A DNA stretch of 64,000 bases from Dendrocalamus latiflorus (GCA_017311315.1 CM029647.1:10390577-10454576), one strand, 5' to 3'. Positions 33,153 through 45,724 are shown, counted from the stretch's first letter. Made by a program: numbers and translations. Notes: generated by a model from the sequence alone, not told the origin.

Positions 33153-33802
33153 AAGTTGGGATTTTGATGCCATCGGCCATTGCAAGGTATTCCCTGGTAT
33201 TGATGGGATGCTGGCGTAGTTGTGCCGGTTTTGGCTTTCTATGTGCGTTTTTTTTTTTGAGAAAAAGAAAGAAATTCCAAAACAACCTAGACTGCATTTT
33301 TGGTGTAGTCCACTACTCCTCGATCCGTGTGCACTTTGTCTTCATGGTTATGTAATCCTACCCCTTTCACAGTAATGGCAAGAGTCCAATTCAGTAACGC
33401 CTCTGAAAACTGAAGACACAAATATTTGGTGAAAACGGGTGTGCTTGCAATTGGTGTGCTTATATGGGTTTTCTCATTCTCTATTCGATGAACTCCCTTT
33501 AGGCTACATACGTCAGAATGTCTAGTCAGTTGTAATCTTGTAGACATTGTTCGACACAATTAGACAGAAGAAGTTGAAAAGTACTAACTTCGCCCAAATC
33601 CTATCCCTTCTGCTACAATTATTGCTATAAGCATTTGCTTTTCCTCAGCAAAGCTGTAGGCTTCAGAGTTCATATGCTTTCGCTCATTGCTCTGCAAACT
33701 TTTCAGGTCAGTTTCTGCAAGAACTTTTTTTTTTGGAACAAACAAATAGTTTCTGCAAGAACTAAACTTCCGAGTTCAGTAGAACTGCAGTTTTGACAAA
33801 GA

Positions 33803-35040
33803 ATGAAGCACACGACATCGGACTCCGACGTGACAAGCCTCGCAACCACGTCGCCGTCTCGGTCCCCGAAGCGGCCTGCGTACTACGTCCAGAGCCCGTC
33901 GCGTGACTCCCACGACGATGGCGACAAGTCGTCGTCAATGCAGGCAACGCCGGTGTACAACAGCCCCCTTGAGTCCCCGTCGCACCCGTCCTCCGGCCGG
34001 CATTCCAGGATCTCCTCGGCCAGCAGGTTCTCCGGGAACCTCAGGTCGTCGTCCGGCAGCAAGGCCGGTCGGAAGCGGATGCATGTCAAGGGGTGGCGCG
34101 AGGTCGACGCGATAGACGAGGAAGGCGCATATGATGAGCTTGATGACGAGCAAGAGCTCTCGAGGGGCTGTGTCGCCGCCTTCTGGCTGTCGGTTTTAGT
34201 TCTGGTGTTCACTCTGGTGTGCCTGATCGTCTGGGGCATTGCTCGGCATTACAAGCCCAGAGTCATTCTCAAGGTACGCTGATTTTGATTATCCCGCTTT
34301 AGTATTTTGGTTCATCATGAAACTATTCTCGGTTACACGTGTCCCAGTCCCGGTACATTATGAACACAAATTCACAACAGTTTCCTGGATGTTAGAAAGA
34401 TCAAGCATGGTTGATGATCTTGAGTTTCTTAAATTAATGTGTATATGGTTCTTGTAACATCCTAAAAGGTTGCCTTTTCCTTTCTGCAGAGCTTGACAGT
34501 GGATAATTTCTACGCCGGAGAAGGTACAGACCATACCGGTGTGCCGACAAAGCTGGTCACAACGAACTGCTCACTGAAGATAAATGTTCACAACCCTTCT
34601 ACAATGTGCGGCATTCATGTTTCTTCAACCTCGATTCGGCTCATGTACTCGGAAATAGCAATCGCGAACGGTCAGGTAGCATCTTTGACGTCAAAATTTC
34701 CCTTCTGCGATTTATCCACCATATGATGTACTGCCTTCTAATGTCTCCTGTTGCTCTGCAGTTGGAGAAGTTTTACCAGCCTAGGACAAGCCGTCGCGTC
34801 GCCTCCGTGATTCTGCATGGCGAAAGGATCCCTCTCTATGGAGCTGGGGCTACGTTTGCTTTGTCCAGCACTGGAGGTGCAGCGCCATTGACTCTAGACT
34901 TGGCAGTAAAAACTAGAGGGTATGTGATCGGTAAGCTTGTAAGGGTGACACATGCAAAGCGTGTGAAATGCCCGGTTGTTATCGATTCCCGTAGCTCCAA
35001 GCCAATTAGGTTCACCCAGAGTGCTTGTAGTTACACCTGA
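33803..35040 (+). CDS. LEA2 / NDR1-HIN1-like membrane protein
   Basis: Three exons, 33803-34273, 34490-34675 and 34762-35040, all phase 0, give 311 residues. Residues 1-120 are Ser/Pro-rich and probably cytosolic, with SPKRPAYYVQSPSRDS, a motif of one NHL subgroup. A single transmembrane segment follows (AAFWLSVLVLVFTLVCLIVW, about 131-150). The outer C-terminal part is an LEA14-type beta-sandwich with LTVDNFYAGEGTDHTGVPT, TNCSLKINVHNPSTMCGIHV, EKFYQPRTSRRVASVILHGE and PLTLDLAVKTRGYVIGKLV. Such proteins sit in the plasma membrane or ER and some act in defence; the specific role is unknown. Splice sites are canonical and the frame is intact. Confidence 0.9.
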
Positions 35041-35998
35041 GCTAGTGGCTTGAGTCCCGGAGAGTCAACTCACCTTCTTCTTGTTCTCAATAATGGTTGT
35101 GATCATGTAGATATTTAGGTCGTTCATGACCTGAGCAACCAAGAAATGCGCAGTACTTTGATCTTCCAATTTGTCATTGTTGATATTTTCTGCTAACATA
35201 TTGCCCTATCATTTTACCATTTCTTTCATTTGTCAAATTTTTGGGCGATGTACTAACATGACTTCACTGTAGACTAGTCTCTAGGAGCTGATTGAGGAGT
35301 CTTTAACATCATCTGATGGTCTCATTCTAATTTCTAACTTCACAGCACTATTCATCAATCTCAGTTCTTTCCCTATCGTCTGCAATGGCAATAATTTTGA
35401 TTTGCATCGATTATTTGTCAACTTGTACATATTCCATTGGATCAGACATTTCAGCTTTCACTGTGTGATTGGCAAGGCACAAGCATTTTTTTTTTGACGA
35501 AAAGGCAGTTAGCTGCTTTTTCATTGACAAAAGAAGAGGATTTACAGAACTAGAGCTAAGCAATGGAAAAGGAAAATAAAATAAAGGAAAAGAAGAGAGC
35601 GACTAAACTAAAACAGCCACTGCAGCTTGGATTTACGTGTTGAAAGAACTAAGCAGCCAGGAGATGGGCTTCCTGAATGCCAGTATCAAACCAAGACTGC
35701 GCCTCCTGGCCGAGAAGTTACTAATGTAGCTTCAGTGTTTCTGGGACAAGAAATTGTGCATGCAGAATTGCAGATCAACATACGAACATACAGTTTGCTA
35801 TTATACATCACATTTTTCAGTCTGCTTTCCAAATTGGTGAGACATCTGAAGTGAGTTTTTGGCACAGCAGAAATACAATGTATGTCCAGAATCATACAAA
35901 ATGACCAGCATCTAAGGTCAGGAGATTGGGAAAAATAGGAAGAATTGTGATTACATGTTCCTGCGTGTGTACATGTATTGACTACAACATGGCCTCTT
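35041..35998. other. Intergenic stretch between convergent LEA2-like and PPR genes
   Basis: Holds the 3' ends of both genes. From 35488 there is a poly-T run followed by gacgaaaaggcagttagctg and ttttcattgac, which resembles the 3' tail of a LINE/SINE retroposon on the minus strand. No gene was recognised. Confidence 0.4.
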
Positions 35999-37900
35999 CT
36001 AATTGAGGAACACCGTCTTGAATGAATTGATGTTCTGACTGTACAATCCACCCTGCTTCTGAAACTGCTTCCTGAAAAACCCTGAGGATCTCAGTCGAAG
36101 CTGACACGGTCGTCGGAGCGACGACGACGACGACGTCTTCTCAACAGCCTGCAAACTCTTGGATGCAAAATCTCTAGCCTTCAGAATCTTGCCTGAAACA
36201 AGGCCACTGCTGCCTAGCGCGCTTGACACCTGGAGAAAACTGGAATGTGACGCATCACTCTTCGCCTGTCCATTGCTTCTTTCAAATCTTTGCAGCTTGT
36301 CATCATCGTGATCTGAATGATCCGACTCGTCGTTCGCATGGCGGCGATCATCATCGGAGGAAGAACCAAGCGCTCGGTTGGCATTCTCGACCAGGCCAAC
36401 AGCCTTCCACGCATCAGCAATGAGGCAGTAGGTGCTTTGCTTCGGCCTGACGCCGGCCTCCTGCATCATCTGAAGGACCTCCTCGGCCTTCCATGGCTGC
36501 TTCTGCTCGCTGTAACCCCAGATGAGCGTCTCGAACGTCCTGAGGTTGGAGCGCACGCCGACTTCGCGCATCTTCCTGTAGACTCTCATGGCGTTCTCCA
36601 TGTCGGCGACGCTGCACCACCCGCTGATGACGGTCGTGAAGGTGACGACGTTGGGGCGGACGCCGAGCTGGCCCATCTGCAGCAGGAGCTCCTCCGCCTT
36701 CTCCGGCTGTTGGGCGCGCACGTAGCCCTTGGCGAGGATGCTGTACACCTGAGGGTCCGGTTCGATCCCCGCCTCGATCATCTTGTCGAACACCTTCATG
36801 CATTTCGCCATGTGCCCTAGCGAGCTGAACGCGTTGAGCTGGTGGCTGTAGGTGACGATGTCCGGCTTTATGCCGAACTGCTCCATCAGTCCAAGAACCT
36901 GCATTGTTCTTGAATCTTGATCTTGCGTCGCATGTACACGAGACAGAAACGGAATTGAGTTTTGAGTTTGTGAGCTCACATCGTTGACGGCGGCCATATC
37001 GTTGGCGTCGAGGAAGCCCTTGAGCAGCGTATTGAAGACGATGACGTTGGGGAGGACCCCGGCGTCCTTCATCTGCCGGACGCACCGGAGCGCCTCCCCC
37101 AGCCTGCCCTCCCTGCAGTAGCCGCCGACGATGATGCCCCACGTGCGCTCGCTGGTGCGCAGCTTGGCCCGCACCATCTCCGCGATGAGCTCCTCCGCCC
37201 TCCACGTCTCGTCGTTCTTGGCGTAGGCGCTGGCGATGGTGTTGTACGTGACGATGTCCGGCTCGACGCCGCACGCCCGCATCCTCCCCACCACGTCCCA
37301 CGCCTCCTCGAGGTTCCTGTGGTCGCACCATGCCTTGACGAGGATGTTGTACGTCGTCAGGTTCGGTCTCACCCACCCTTCACCGCCCATCATGTCGAAG
37401 ATGCGCTGCGACTCCCCAGGTTTCCCGGCGATGCCGTACCCTTTGATCAGCGTATTGAAGGTGCTGACGGTCGGGTGGCAACCGGAGTGCCTCATCTTCC
37501 AGAAGGTGTTGGTCGCCTCGCCCATCCGCTTCGCCTCGACGAAGGCGTTGATCAGCGCGTTCAAGAAGATGGAGTCCGGCCTCAGCCCGGCGTCCTCAAC
37601 CTGGGCGAGCAGCGAAGGGATGGACTCGAACATTCTCTGGTTCGTCATGGCGGCCAGGAGGGTTGTGTACGTCACAAGCGAAGGCCTGTGGCCCTCGTCC
37701 ACCAGGTGCCTGAACACGGAGTGCGCCTGGTACGGCTTCTTCGCGTCGATCAGGGCTCGCATTTGCCTCGTCCGGCTGATGACTGCCTGGCAAGTGTGCC
37801 CTTTCGCGCATGTTGTGCAGAGCTGCTTCTGCTGCTGCTGCTGCTGCTTTATCTGGCCATTTGATGGCTGTAAGGCGCCAATGTCGGCTTCATGCTTCCC
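35999..37900 (-). CDS. P-type pentatricopeptide repeat protein, At5g25630-like
   Basis: RNA-binding helical-repeat protein, usually acting in an organelle. The main exon runs from an acceptor CTTTTTCAG at 37900 to 36980. An 81-bp GTGAGC...TGCAG segment (36979-36899) is probably an intron, although it is open in frame. The last exon is 36898-35999. Residues after the conserved CTTCAKGHTCQAVISRTRQM include about eleven 35-residue PPR motifs (for example RPSLVTYTTLLAAM, PTVSTFNTLIKGYGIAGKPG, EPDIVTYNTIASAYAKND, RPNVVTFTTVISGWCSVADM, then QPWKAEEVLQMMQEAGVRP). A Ser-rich, basic tail follows. An upstream exon supplying the start was not settled: either it lies near 40200-40450 or translation starts at the Met at 37762. 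A glutamine run (QQQQQQQ) sits just after the acceptor. Confidence 0.9.
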   Translation of the reverse strand, partial: GKHEADIGALQPSNGQIKQQQQQQKQLCTTCAKGHTCQAVISRTRQMRALIDAKKPYQAHSVFRHLVDEGHRPSLVTYTTLLAAMTNQRMFESIPSLLAQVEDAGLRPDSIFLNALINAFVEAKRMGEATNTFWKMRHSGCHPTVSTFNTLIKGYGIAGKPGESQRIFDMMGGEGWVRPNLTTYNILVKAWCDHRNLEEAWDVVGRMRACGVEPDIVTYNTIASAYAKNDETWRAEELIAEMVRAKLRTSERTWGIIVGGYCREGRLGEALRCVRQMKDAGVLPNVIVFNTLLKGFLDANDMAAVNDVSSQTQNSIPFLSRVHATQDQDSRTMQVLGLMEQFGIKPDIVTYSHQLNAFSSLGHMAKCMKVFDKMIEAGIEPDPQVYSILAKGYVRAQQPEKAEELLLQMGQLGVRPNVVTFTTVISGWCSVADMENAMRVYRKMREVGVRSNLRTFETLIWGYSEQKQPWKAEEVLQMMQEAGVRPKQSTYCLIADAWKAVGLVENANRALGSSSDDDRRHANDESDHSDHDDDKLQRFERSNGQAKSDASHSSFLQVSSALGSSGLVSGKILKARDFASKSLQAVEKTSSSSSLRRPCQLRLRSSGFFRKQFQKQGGLYSQNINSFKTVFLN

Positions 37901-37984
37901 CTGAAAAAGGAAACATTTTTACGCTTGAGGTGACTAGGAAGAAGACGGTCACAAAAATCATAGGAAAAATTTTCAATTGGTCTG

Positions 37985-38600
37985 CCTTTTTTTTAGGAAC
38001 GCACAAAAGAATTGCACGTTATTGCATTAAGATAAGTAAAAAGGTTAGCACCGAAGTGCGAAAAAGGTTACAAAATGAGCACAAGAGCTGACTAGCAATC
38101 AGCAAAACTCAGCCCAAGAGAATTATTAGGGGCAACGCCGCGGAAGCAGCACTAAGAAACTAAAGGAGCACTCTCTCGGTGGGTAGGAGCAACCCTATGC
38201 AGGCTCAGTGCCAGCAATCTAGTTCGTCGAGGAGGTCATTTAGAAGGGTTATGATCTCTCAAGTCGAGCTGTTGAAGATGCGGACGTTCCATCCCTACCA
38301 GATGGTCCAGCAGAAAAGTATGACTACTGAGTCGAAGCCCTTTCTGTTGGCTGTGGGCAAGCACATCTGCCACCTCGACCAATAGCCTAGGAAAGTATCG
38401 TGGCGGACTCGAAGGGCCTGGTATGGAGTGGAGATGCTGAAAAGTTTTTTCCACGCTTGCTTCACCCAGTAGCAGTGTAGTAGTAGATAGTCAATACTTT
38501 CTTGGCGCTGTCTACAAAGAACGCAAAGTGGTTGTACGGCAGACCTCTACGCACTAGGCGATGGGTCGTCCAACATCGATTATTGACCGATGTATTTAGA
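37985..38600 (-). mobile_element. LINE fragment (3' end of ORF2 with zf-RVT domain)
   Basis: On the minus strand, in several frames: CVLCRQRQESIDYLLLHCYW, VKQAWKKLF and then TANRKGFDSVVILFCWTIWW with ARIFNSST-like sequence. This is the reverse-transcriptase zinc-binding region and tail of a plant LINE. It ends in an A-rich tail (plus-strand cttttttttagg at 37985-37997). It is 5'-truncated and lies in the likely 5' intron of the PPR gene. Confidence 0.75.
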
Positions 38601-40572
38601 AGAGCTGATGGTTTTTCTGTATTTATGCTCCAAGTCCAAGATGACATCTTGAAGCAAATTGCTGATATCCAACATCAGGCCAACAGGTACCCTCGAAAAG
38701 TTGTGTTCTAGAGATTTAGTACAGAGCATAAGGAATGTCTTGATACAATCAGCAACCAAAGCAAAAGCATGCCAAGGCCTAATGATATTGACGAACATGC
38801 ATCCATTTCATTTCCTTCAGTAGTATGATAGTATATTCAATGTCTTGGATTATGAAATGGTATTGTTTCATATATTAACAAGTTGGTTAGCAATGAGAAG
38901 GCAAGAACAGTGCTGAATGAAATCTGTGACCATAACTTGTCACGATCTATATGCATTCCAATGCTTACTTTGAAAGGTGATCCATTTATGCCTTCTCCAT
39001 TGATTCTTATCTTGCCTGTATTCTTCACAGTAGATGTCAATGTCAGCTGCACACCGTTCTCTACCATGGTACTATGCTTCTATAAGCCAGGTCCTCAACC
39101 TGGTCCATAATGTCAGGATTCAGAAGCGATAATTCGAAAGCCAAAGGTGCTGAGGAACACAGTTTGAGCAAAATTTCCAACATAGTACTGCAGTCAGTAA
39201 ACAGAACACAAGTACACAACTTAGTCTACACTCAGTGGTGCTATACTTATTCTTGCTTTGACAAACTTTTGCATTGCTTTTCTTCAAAAAAAATAAAGGA
39301 AAAAATGCATTGCTGGGCTCGTGTCATTTATGTAGATAAGCACTGTTAAGAGCTGACCTTTCTCTGATCCCTTCCCCAGTCGGAACCTAGAGAACGGAAT
39401 CACTCAATGCATATCCCAACATCCCAACAATACAACAATGTTATCCTATACAGGGACATGAGAATCATACTGCATGTTTAGGCTTCATGGAAATTATGTT
39501 ATATTAACAAATTCAATGACCTTAGTAGTTGAGAGCCACTTAAACTACTCGAATAATTTCCGAATGAAAAACGAAATATGCAAAAGAAGAACAAAAAGGA
39601 ACTACTTTAGGTTAATTCAGGAATCCTTCTCCAAAAAAACAAGAACCAAAATCAATTCATTTGCTGAGGCATTTGCACCAAAACATAAGCTTGACCTTAT
39701 CCTAAACTCCAAGATAACAACTAGATCTAGTCTGGAAATGCCACTTCCAAATGAGAAAAAGAAAGACAAACCTATTTCTTTTTTTTAATCAGCTAGACAA
39801 ACCTGTTTCTAGTCTTTGAAGCTTTATTTGCCCTTCCCAGAGTAGTACCACATAAGTAAGCACACCTCATTCTAGATTATACAAGCAGATTTTTTTATAT
39901 AAAAAATCGTCAAGTTGCTGAGCTGCAGTACACAAGGAAGTAAGTGCCAACTAACATGCAACCTGGAACCACGGCGGTGCACACTAAACAGAAGAGCAAA
40001 GAAATAGAAGCCTTCAGGCTGCATTCAACCACCGAACTAGTGAACTCTACACTCGGATCCTAGCGTCATCCTCAACCCCAACAGCAGAAACCGAAGAAAA
40101 CAAACCCAGATGGCATCAGAAACGAACACACATCACCACGTACTCCACAGCTCAAGAAACTGAAATCAGCACGACAATTCGCAGCACCTTGTTCGTCGCG
40201 GCAGGCGAGGAAACAAGCGCTCATGGCCTAGAGGCTACTGGCTCCCCATTGCGTGCGCTGCCGAGCCGTGGCCAGTATGGTCCGGATCGGCGGAGGAGGA
40301 GGAGAAAGAGACTGACGACGCGAGCGAGCAGCCGTGGAGAAACGAGAGGCGCACTTTATCCGCAGCGGAAGGGGAGAATCGGGGGGAACGAATGGCAGGG
40401 CGCGCGGCGCTGACAGCTTGGCGGTCCGACGCCGAGCCACGCGCGCCGCGCCGATTTCTCGAGGCTCTGCGTGTGGCCGCGTCGTGCCGTCTACCCAGGG
40501 ACGTCCGATCCAGCGAGGGCCGGCCGTGGCCGATGGATCGAGCGAGGAGCCTGCAGCCGCAAAAATGAAACT
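38601..40572. other. Gene-free stretch, with a possible 5' exon of the PPR gene
   Basis: 38601-40000 is AT-rich with nothing recognised. 40180-40560 is GC-rich and holds a minus-strand frame (MARRRTAKLSAPRALPF ... 70 residues) and a possible donor ACAAG/GTGCTG near 40189. This may be the first exon or leader of the PPR gene, but the phase of the joined product does not give a clean start, so it is not called as coding. Confidence 0.35.
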
Positions 40573-40818
40573 GGGTCTGTTTGATATGACCGTGACTTAT
40601 AGTTTATAGTTGAAATTATTGAATTTTTGCTATTTGTGATAGAGATCACAGAGAGATACTCGCTTACGATTTCGGTTGATACATATGTTGGGTTTTTAAC
40701 ATGTACTATAATTAACATGTAGATCCTATCTTAAGAAAATACTCCGTTTAAAAGTTAAGTACTGTAACAAAAACCAAAAACCATTTTTAGAAACCGTTAA
40801 AGAATAGCCAGAGTCTCA
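40573..40818 (+). mobile_element. Dispersed MITE family, copy E
   Basis: Contains cgtgacttatagtttatag, catgtactataattaacatg, gatcctatcttaagaaaata and ctccgtttaaaagttaa in the family order. Confidence 0.7.
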
Positions 40819-42320
40819 TCTGGTGCGAAGCCGCACGGGAGGAAATCGTAACATTCCATCAGTGGGTCGTGTGTGGTGAAAATTTTATCGCGGTTGCGCA
40901 GCGGCGAGCTTCGGGGGAGATTCAATGGCTGGGGCCTCGCACGGCGTCACCGCACCCTGATTGCGGCACTTGGAATCTGCTCGCATCGCCTGTGCCAAAA
41001 CACTAAAACACAGCTCCAATCACTCGGTGCCCGGGTGGCTGCGTGCGTTGGGACAAGGTTTTACTTGCCCACACAACCATCCCTGAACAGACGCAACAAG
41101 TGCACGCACTGATTTCGCCAAAGGCGACAGTCTACTACCACATATAGGAAGCCTAAAAATAAGGACTCTGGACATGGATTTTTTTTTCTTCTTTCTTTTT
41201 ACTACGAAAATTGAATTCTTTCGTGTGAAATAAATTTTTTGTGTTTCAAAAAAGCCCAAAAGTATCTAGTTTTGATGGATAACCAGTGCTTTCAGCCTTG
41301 ACTAGCCCAATTGTATGAAGTTTAACATACAAGTGACTCTCGATCGTCTTAAAAAAAAGGTACATGTCTTTTAAAACACACCATAACTTTGCATGTCCTT
41401 GAATTAAGAGGATGATGACAAAAGTTCCTAAAGTTTGCCAATATTGCATTACCATATCAAAATAGACCGCCAGAGGATTACCACAAGAAAGAATTAGGAC
41501 GACAAAGGCAAATAGGCCAGCAAGTTTATAGCTCCTACCTAGCACCAAAGCGAAGCTATCTCAAAGTTACCCTACCATGGTACCATAGAGATGTAAGTCT
41601 TTTATATATTTTATGTACATTCATTTTCCTCGCAATTCACTACTTATATTAGTGGCAGAATTGTGAATAAACGTGGAAGAAGAGAAAAATTAGACTGTGC
41701 CTGTACTTTATACCATACTCATTCCAATATATTGCTGACAGATTTGTTATTAAAAGTATTTTATAGTTTGGCTCTCTACCACATAATCAAGGCCACCGGT
41801 CATTATTTCTACATTTTTTTTTTGTAATTTCCAACATTCTAAAACAGCTGTAGTTACATATAAGATTATCAAAACTGATCTATAGAGATATTTTTTTTGT
41901 AATTCCCAATATTCTCAAAAAGAAAATTTGTAGCTGCCCTTAAATTGTCAAAGGCTAACTAATTTAAAGGTTTTGTTAAACATCATCCGGATGTTTTCTT
42001 CCTAACTATCATCTAGATTTAGGACCATTAGATTAGAGATCCAATGGCCATAAATTCTCCTCCTCCCCCTTGAATTCTATCCCTTTCTCCTTGAAAAAAT
42101 ATCCCCCTTCAAAAACAAGGTTCCTTCTGATCTCTAATCTAAATGTCATAAATTTAGATGATAATTAGGAAAAAAAACATCCCCTTTAAATGGGGACTCT
42201 GATATTGGAAATCTCCTCATCTGATTGGCTTGAGGTACCTAAAACCTGTTCCAACTTCCAACCCACCATATTGTGCACCTAACTCAAAAAATTGAGGGAA
42301 AGAAGGCAACAAAAAGAAAG

Positions 42321-42325
<5 letters not shown>
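40819..42325. other. Gene-free stretch upstream of the Mpv17-like gene
   Basis: No gene recognised. Around 41985-42180 there is an imperfect hairpin (catcatccggatgttttctt with the later aaaaaaaacatccc, and ctaactatcatctagattta with aaatttagatgataattagg), probably another MITE. Confidence 0.4.

Positions 42326-42361
<36 letters not shown>
42326..42361. repeat. (GA)n microsatellite in the Mpv17-like 5' leader
   Basis: About 17 GA units ending 70 bp before the start codon at 42433. CT/GA runs of this kind are common in plant leaders. Confidence 0.9.
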
Positions 42362-42366
<5 letters not shown>

Positions 42367-42432
42367 AAGGCTCACACTCCTTTCCTCTTCCCCCAGTCAA
42401 TTCTTTCCTTGCCCCCGTGACTGCTCGTGGGG

Positions 42433-45400
42433 ATGCGGCGGCTATGGCGATGGTACCAGCAGTGCCTGGCTTCGTACCCCGTGCGGACGCAGGTGGTCAG
42501 CTCCGGCATCCTCTGGGGCCTCGGCGACATCGGCGCCCAGGCCGTCACCCACCACTCCGCCCGCTCCCACCACCACGCCAAGAATCCCGGGGTAGCTAAT
42601 CCAATCGCACCTACCATTGCTTTCGTTTCAAGCTAGTGATCTGTGGATTCTCCGGTGGTTCTTGGATGCGGTCGCACCAGGCCTGGAGTAGGGGCTTGCT
42701 TGGAATATAACCTAGAAAGGGGGCCATTTCTAATGCGTAGGCGGTGTTGAAGAAGGTGGGTGTTTTGGGTGGTAACCGGAAATAGTAATTCAAAAGTAAC
42801 AAATTATCAATTCCTGTGAGCTTTTCTGTAAATTACTATGGTTGAATCACGGTTTAGGTTTAATGTCATAAAGATTTGATGTTGAGGTTGACCTTCTTTG
42901 TTTGGAACCAATGAATCATAGAGTCCAATTTGTCAATTATATCTTGTGGCTGCCCCTATGTGCTCTCGGGGGTATGACGACAATCAATAGTCCTCTTCTG
43001 ATTAGACATAGGGGGTTAGTTGCTTAAAAATGATGTGGGTCGTTTGATCAGTAAGTGGTGTGACTTGTGTCACTCGAGTTCCTGTGGCCCTTCCTCCATT
43101 CGGTGGTAATCATGGATTATTGGATGGTTTTAGCATTTATTTGTTTGTCCCGGATGCCTTACTCATAGCAAATGTGTAATGGGATGAAAAGTTGTTGTCA
43201 ATGCTTTTCCTTTCATAAGATGGAGGTTTAGTTCATAAGTCATAACAGGTAACTTGACCTGCCAATTGGACTTAAATTTGCCGAGCATATGAATTATTGT
43301 TGAGCTTTTATTTGTTGGGAACTTGGTTTGTTCTCTCTGCAGTTTTTTGGGCCTAATAAAAGAAAAGTGGGGAAAAGGTTATCAGATATATCTTGTACAA
43401 TTCTAATGTCTAAGCACTTACTCAAACTGTAGTTTCATTTGTCCTAAATAGCAAACAGTAGCCATCGTGATCTTTTAGGCCCCGCTCTTTTCAGCCTATG
43501 GCTTATGGTTTTTCCTCAAAAAAACAAACGGGATGGTTTCTACACCACCGTTTTGAAGCGGTTTCGGTTTATCAGCTTATCGGTATTGGTTTGTTTGCAT
43601 AAGCGTGCACGATAGGGCCAAAAGCCATCAGCTGTAAGACATAAGCTGCAGCCGAAAAAACGCACCCTTAACTTTAGATGTGTCTGTTATTTCAAATTTG
43701 AGACCACACTAGGAGCTTGGTCTGATTATAGTTTTTGCCAAGAATTGGAAGCTCCATCATTAGCTAATAAACTTCATTGATCAATAAGCTACTTAGGCCT
43801 GATCTTTTCAGCTTTTAAAAGCTGTTTTTCGGCTTTTATACATTAACTAGCTTTTAAACGGAGTATCTTTTCAAGATAGGGTCTACTAGTTAATTGTAGT
43901 ACATATTTTACTGACTTCATTTATATCGCCAAAAACCACACGTGAGTTTCTGTTACTATGTAATCTCTCGTACAAACAGCCAAAAAGTCACAAGCCGCAG
44001 CCAAAAGCCAAAAGCCGCAGCCAAAAAGAACAGGCCCTTAACAGCATAGTTAGTTTGTTTCTAATCAGTAAGTTAAGAATTAGAACATGTACCAAAATCA
44101 GATCACATTATGATCCAGCACTTGAGTAAGAATCTGAAGTTCATTTCTAGTTACCCTTTGGTAAAAAAAAATCAATGTGGTGGCAGCTAAAGAGCTGGTT
44201 ATGTTTCTGTGAACAGGACAGTTAGTTGGAAGTTGAAACAAGATATTTATTGCTGTTCATGGTGCCTGTGTTCAAATAAGAGATTGGGAAATCTAAGGAA
44301 CTCAGCCTGGAATTTCATTTGGACTGGGGACACCTTACCTAATGGTCCATGGGGAGTTTTATTATTTTTAGCATGTCTACTTAGAAGTTGTTTTCATTCT
44401 TCTACAAATTCATTATTACCATGCAATAAAATTCTGGTGCCTTTTCAGGATAAAGATAAAGAGTTCAAAATTGATTGGAAGAGGGTGGGCATCACAAGTT
44501 CATTTGGATATGCTTTTGTTGGACCTGTTGGACATTACTGGTTAGTTTCCTGACTTCCCTCACATTTTGACATTAGGGCAGGCATGAGCAGATGATGTTT
44601 GGTTCACTTTTGTTATCGTTTTTAGCAAGTCCTTGGAGTTTTTGCATCACTCACAAGTCACAACGGAAAATTTGGAAGTATACTCTGTTCCTCCCAGCAG
44701 TGCATCTTTTCATGTCCTTTACTGTGTTCAGTAGTCCACTTCAACATCCACTTGATCTCCACATGTTGCATAATTTGTTGCATGCTCATCTCACCAGTTA
44801 TTACTAGTAAAATAGTGCCATTTTCCAGTAAGCATTTAGTAATCGATATTATTGGACTTGTGGTCAGTGTTCTACATTTTAATTTGGCTAAGAGGTTTTA
44901 AACTGGGAATAAAACTGGTGTTTAGCATCACTGCAGTAGTGCATTTATTTATCTAAAAATACAAAAAAAAACTAATGCAGTTCTTCCTACTGGATTCTAT
45001 ATATTACTATATGAAAAATACAGCCATACATATTTTCTTTTTTTGGAGAGAGAATCCAACAGATGATAGGATAATACCTGTTAATAGACTTCTACTATTC
45101 ATCTGAGCGTTGTTTTCCTTGCTATGAATGGTGCTTGCACAATCTCCTCCTCTTATTTGCCACCATCTATTCATATGTAAAAGTTGGTTAAGATGCCGTG
45201 GGATCTATGCTGCCCTGTAGAATTGCTATTGCGTAAAAGTGAAAATCTCCTGATTTTTAAGACTATTAACTTTAATTATGTGAAGCAAACTGCCATATGA
45301 CCTGCACTCATTTTTGTCACCCAGGTACGAATACTTGGATCGTTTCATCCGGCAGAGATATCAGCCTAATTCATTCAAATTTGTTGCCTCAAAAGTTGCT

Positions 45401-45724
45401 GCGGATGGTCTCCTCTTTGGACCGGTAGATCTTCTCTTGTTCTTCTCATATGTGGGTCTCGCTTCCGGAAGGAGTGTTGGGCAGGTGAAGGACGACGTGA
45501 AAAGGGATTTTATTCCTGCTCTAGTATTAGGAGGAACCATCTGGCCAGCCGTGCAAATCGCGAACTTCCGCTTCATCCCTGTGCGATACCAACTTCTTTA
45601 CGTGAACTTGTTCTGCCTCTTAGACAGTTGTTTCTTGTCATGGATTGAGCAACAAGGAGATGCATCTTGGAAGCAATGGTTCACCTCGTTCCAGAAAATT
45701 GAAGACCAGAAGGGTAAGGTTTGA
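42433..45724 (+). CDS. Mpv17/PMP22 family membrane protein
   Basis: Three exons, 42433-42591, 44449-44540 and 45325-45724, give 216 residues with continuous phase, a typical family length. These are four-helix proteins of the peroxisomal or inner mitochondrial membrane that influence small-molecule permeability. Signatures are WRWYQQCLASYPVRTQVVSS, GILWGLGDIGAQAVTHHS, DWKRVGITSSFGYAFVGPVG followed by HYWYEYLDRFI, and the C-terminal IWPAVQIANFRFIPVRYQLL then YVNLFCLLDSCFLSW. The W-P...NFxxxPVxxR motif that defines the family is intact. The first intron (1.86 kb) holds two MITEs. Subcellular site cannot be decided from the sequence. Confidence 0.93.
43478..43670. mobile_element. Hairpin MITE in the Mpv17-like first intron
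   Basis: Left arm ggccccgctcttttcagcct then tggcttatggttttt; right arm aagccatcagctgtaagaca then gcagccgaaaaaacgcaccc. The arms are roughly complementary and the ends loosely resemble the dispersed family, but the core differs. Confidence 0.5.
43795..44038 (-). mobile_element. Dispersed MITE family, copy F (best-preserved ends)
   Basis: Starts aggcctgatcttttcagctt and ends cagccaaaaagaacaggccc. Inside are aaacggagtatcttttcaag, agggtctactagttaattgt and gacttcatttatatcgcc. It also holds a 17-bp direct repeat, agccgcagccaaaagcc. Confidence 0.75.

Noticed and set aside
36317..37864. Plus-strand frames of up to 222 residues opposite the PPR gene
   Set aside because: They are antisense shadows of GC-rich PPR codons; only the minus strand gives repeat motifs.
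40228..40440. 70-residue minus-strand frame as the first exon of the PPR gene
   Set aside because: Plausible position, but the available donor does not join in phase to the exon at 37900, so it is not called coding.
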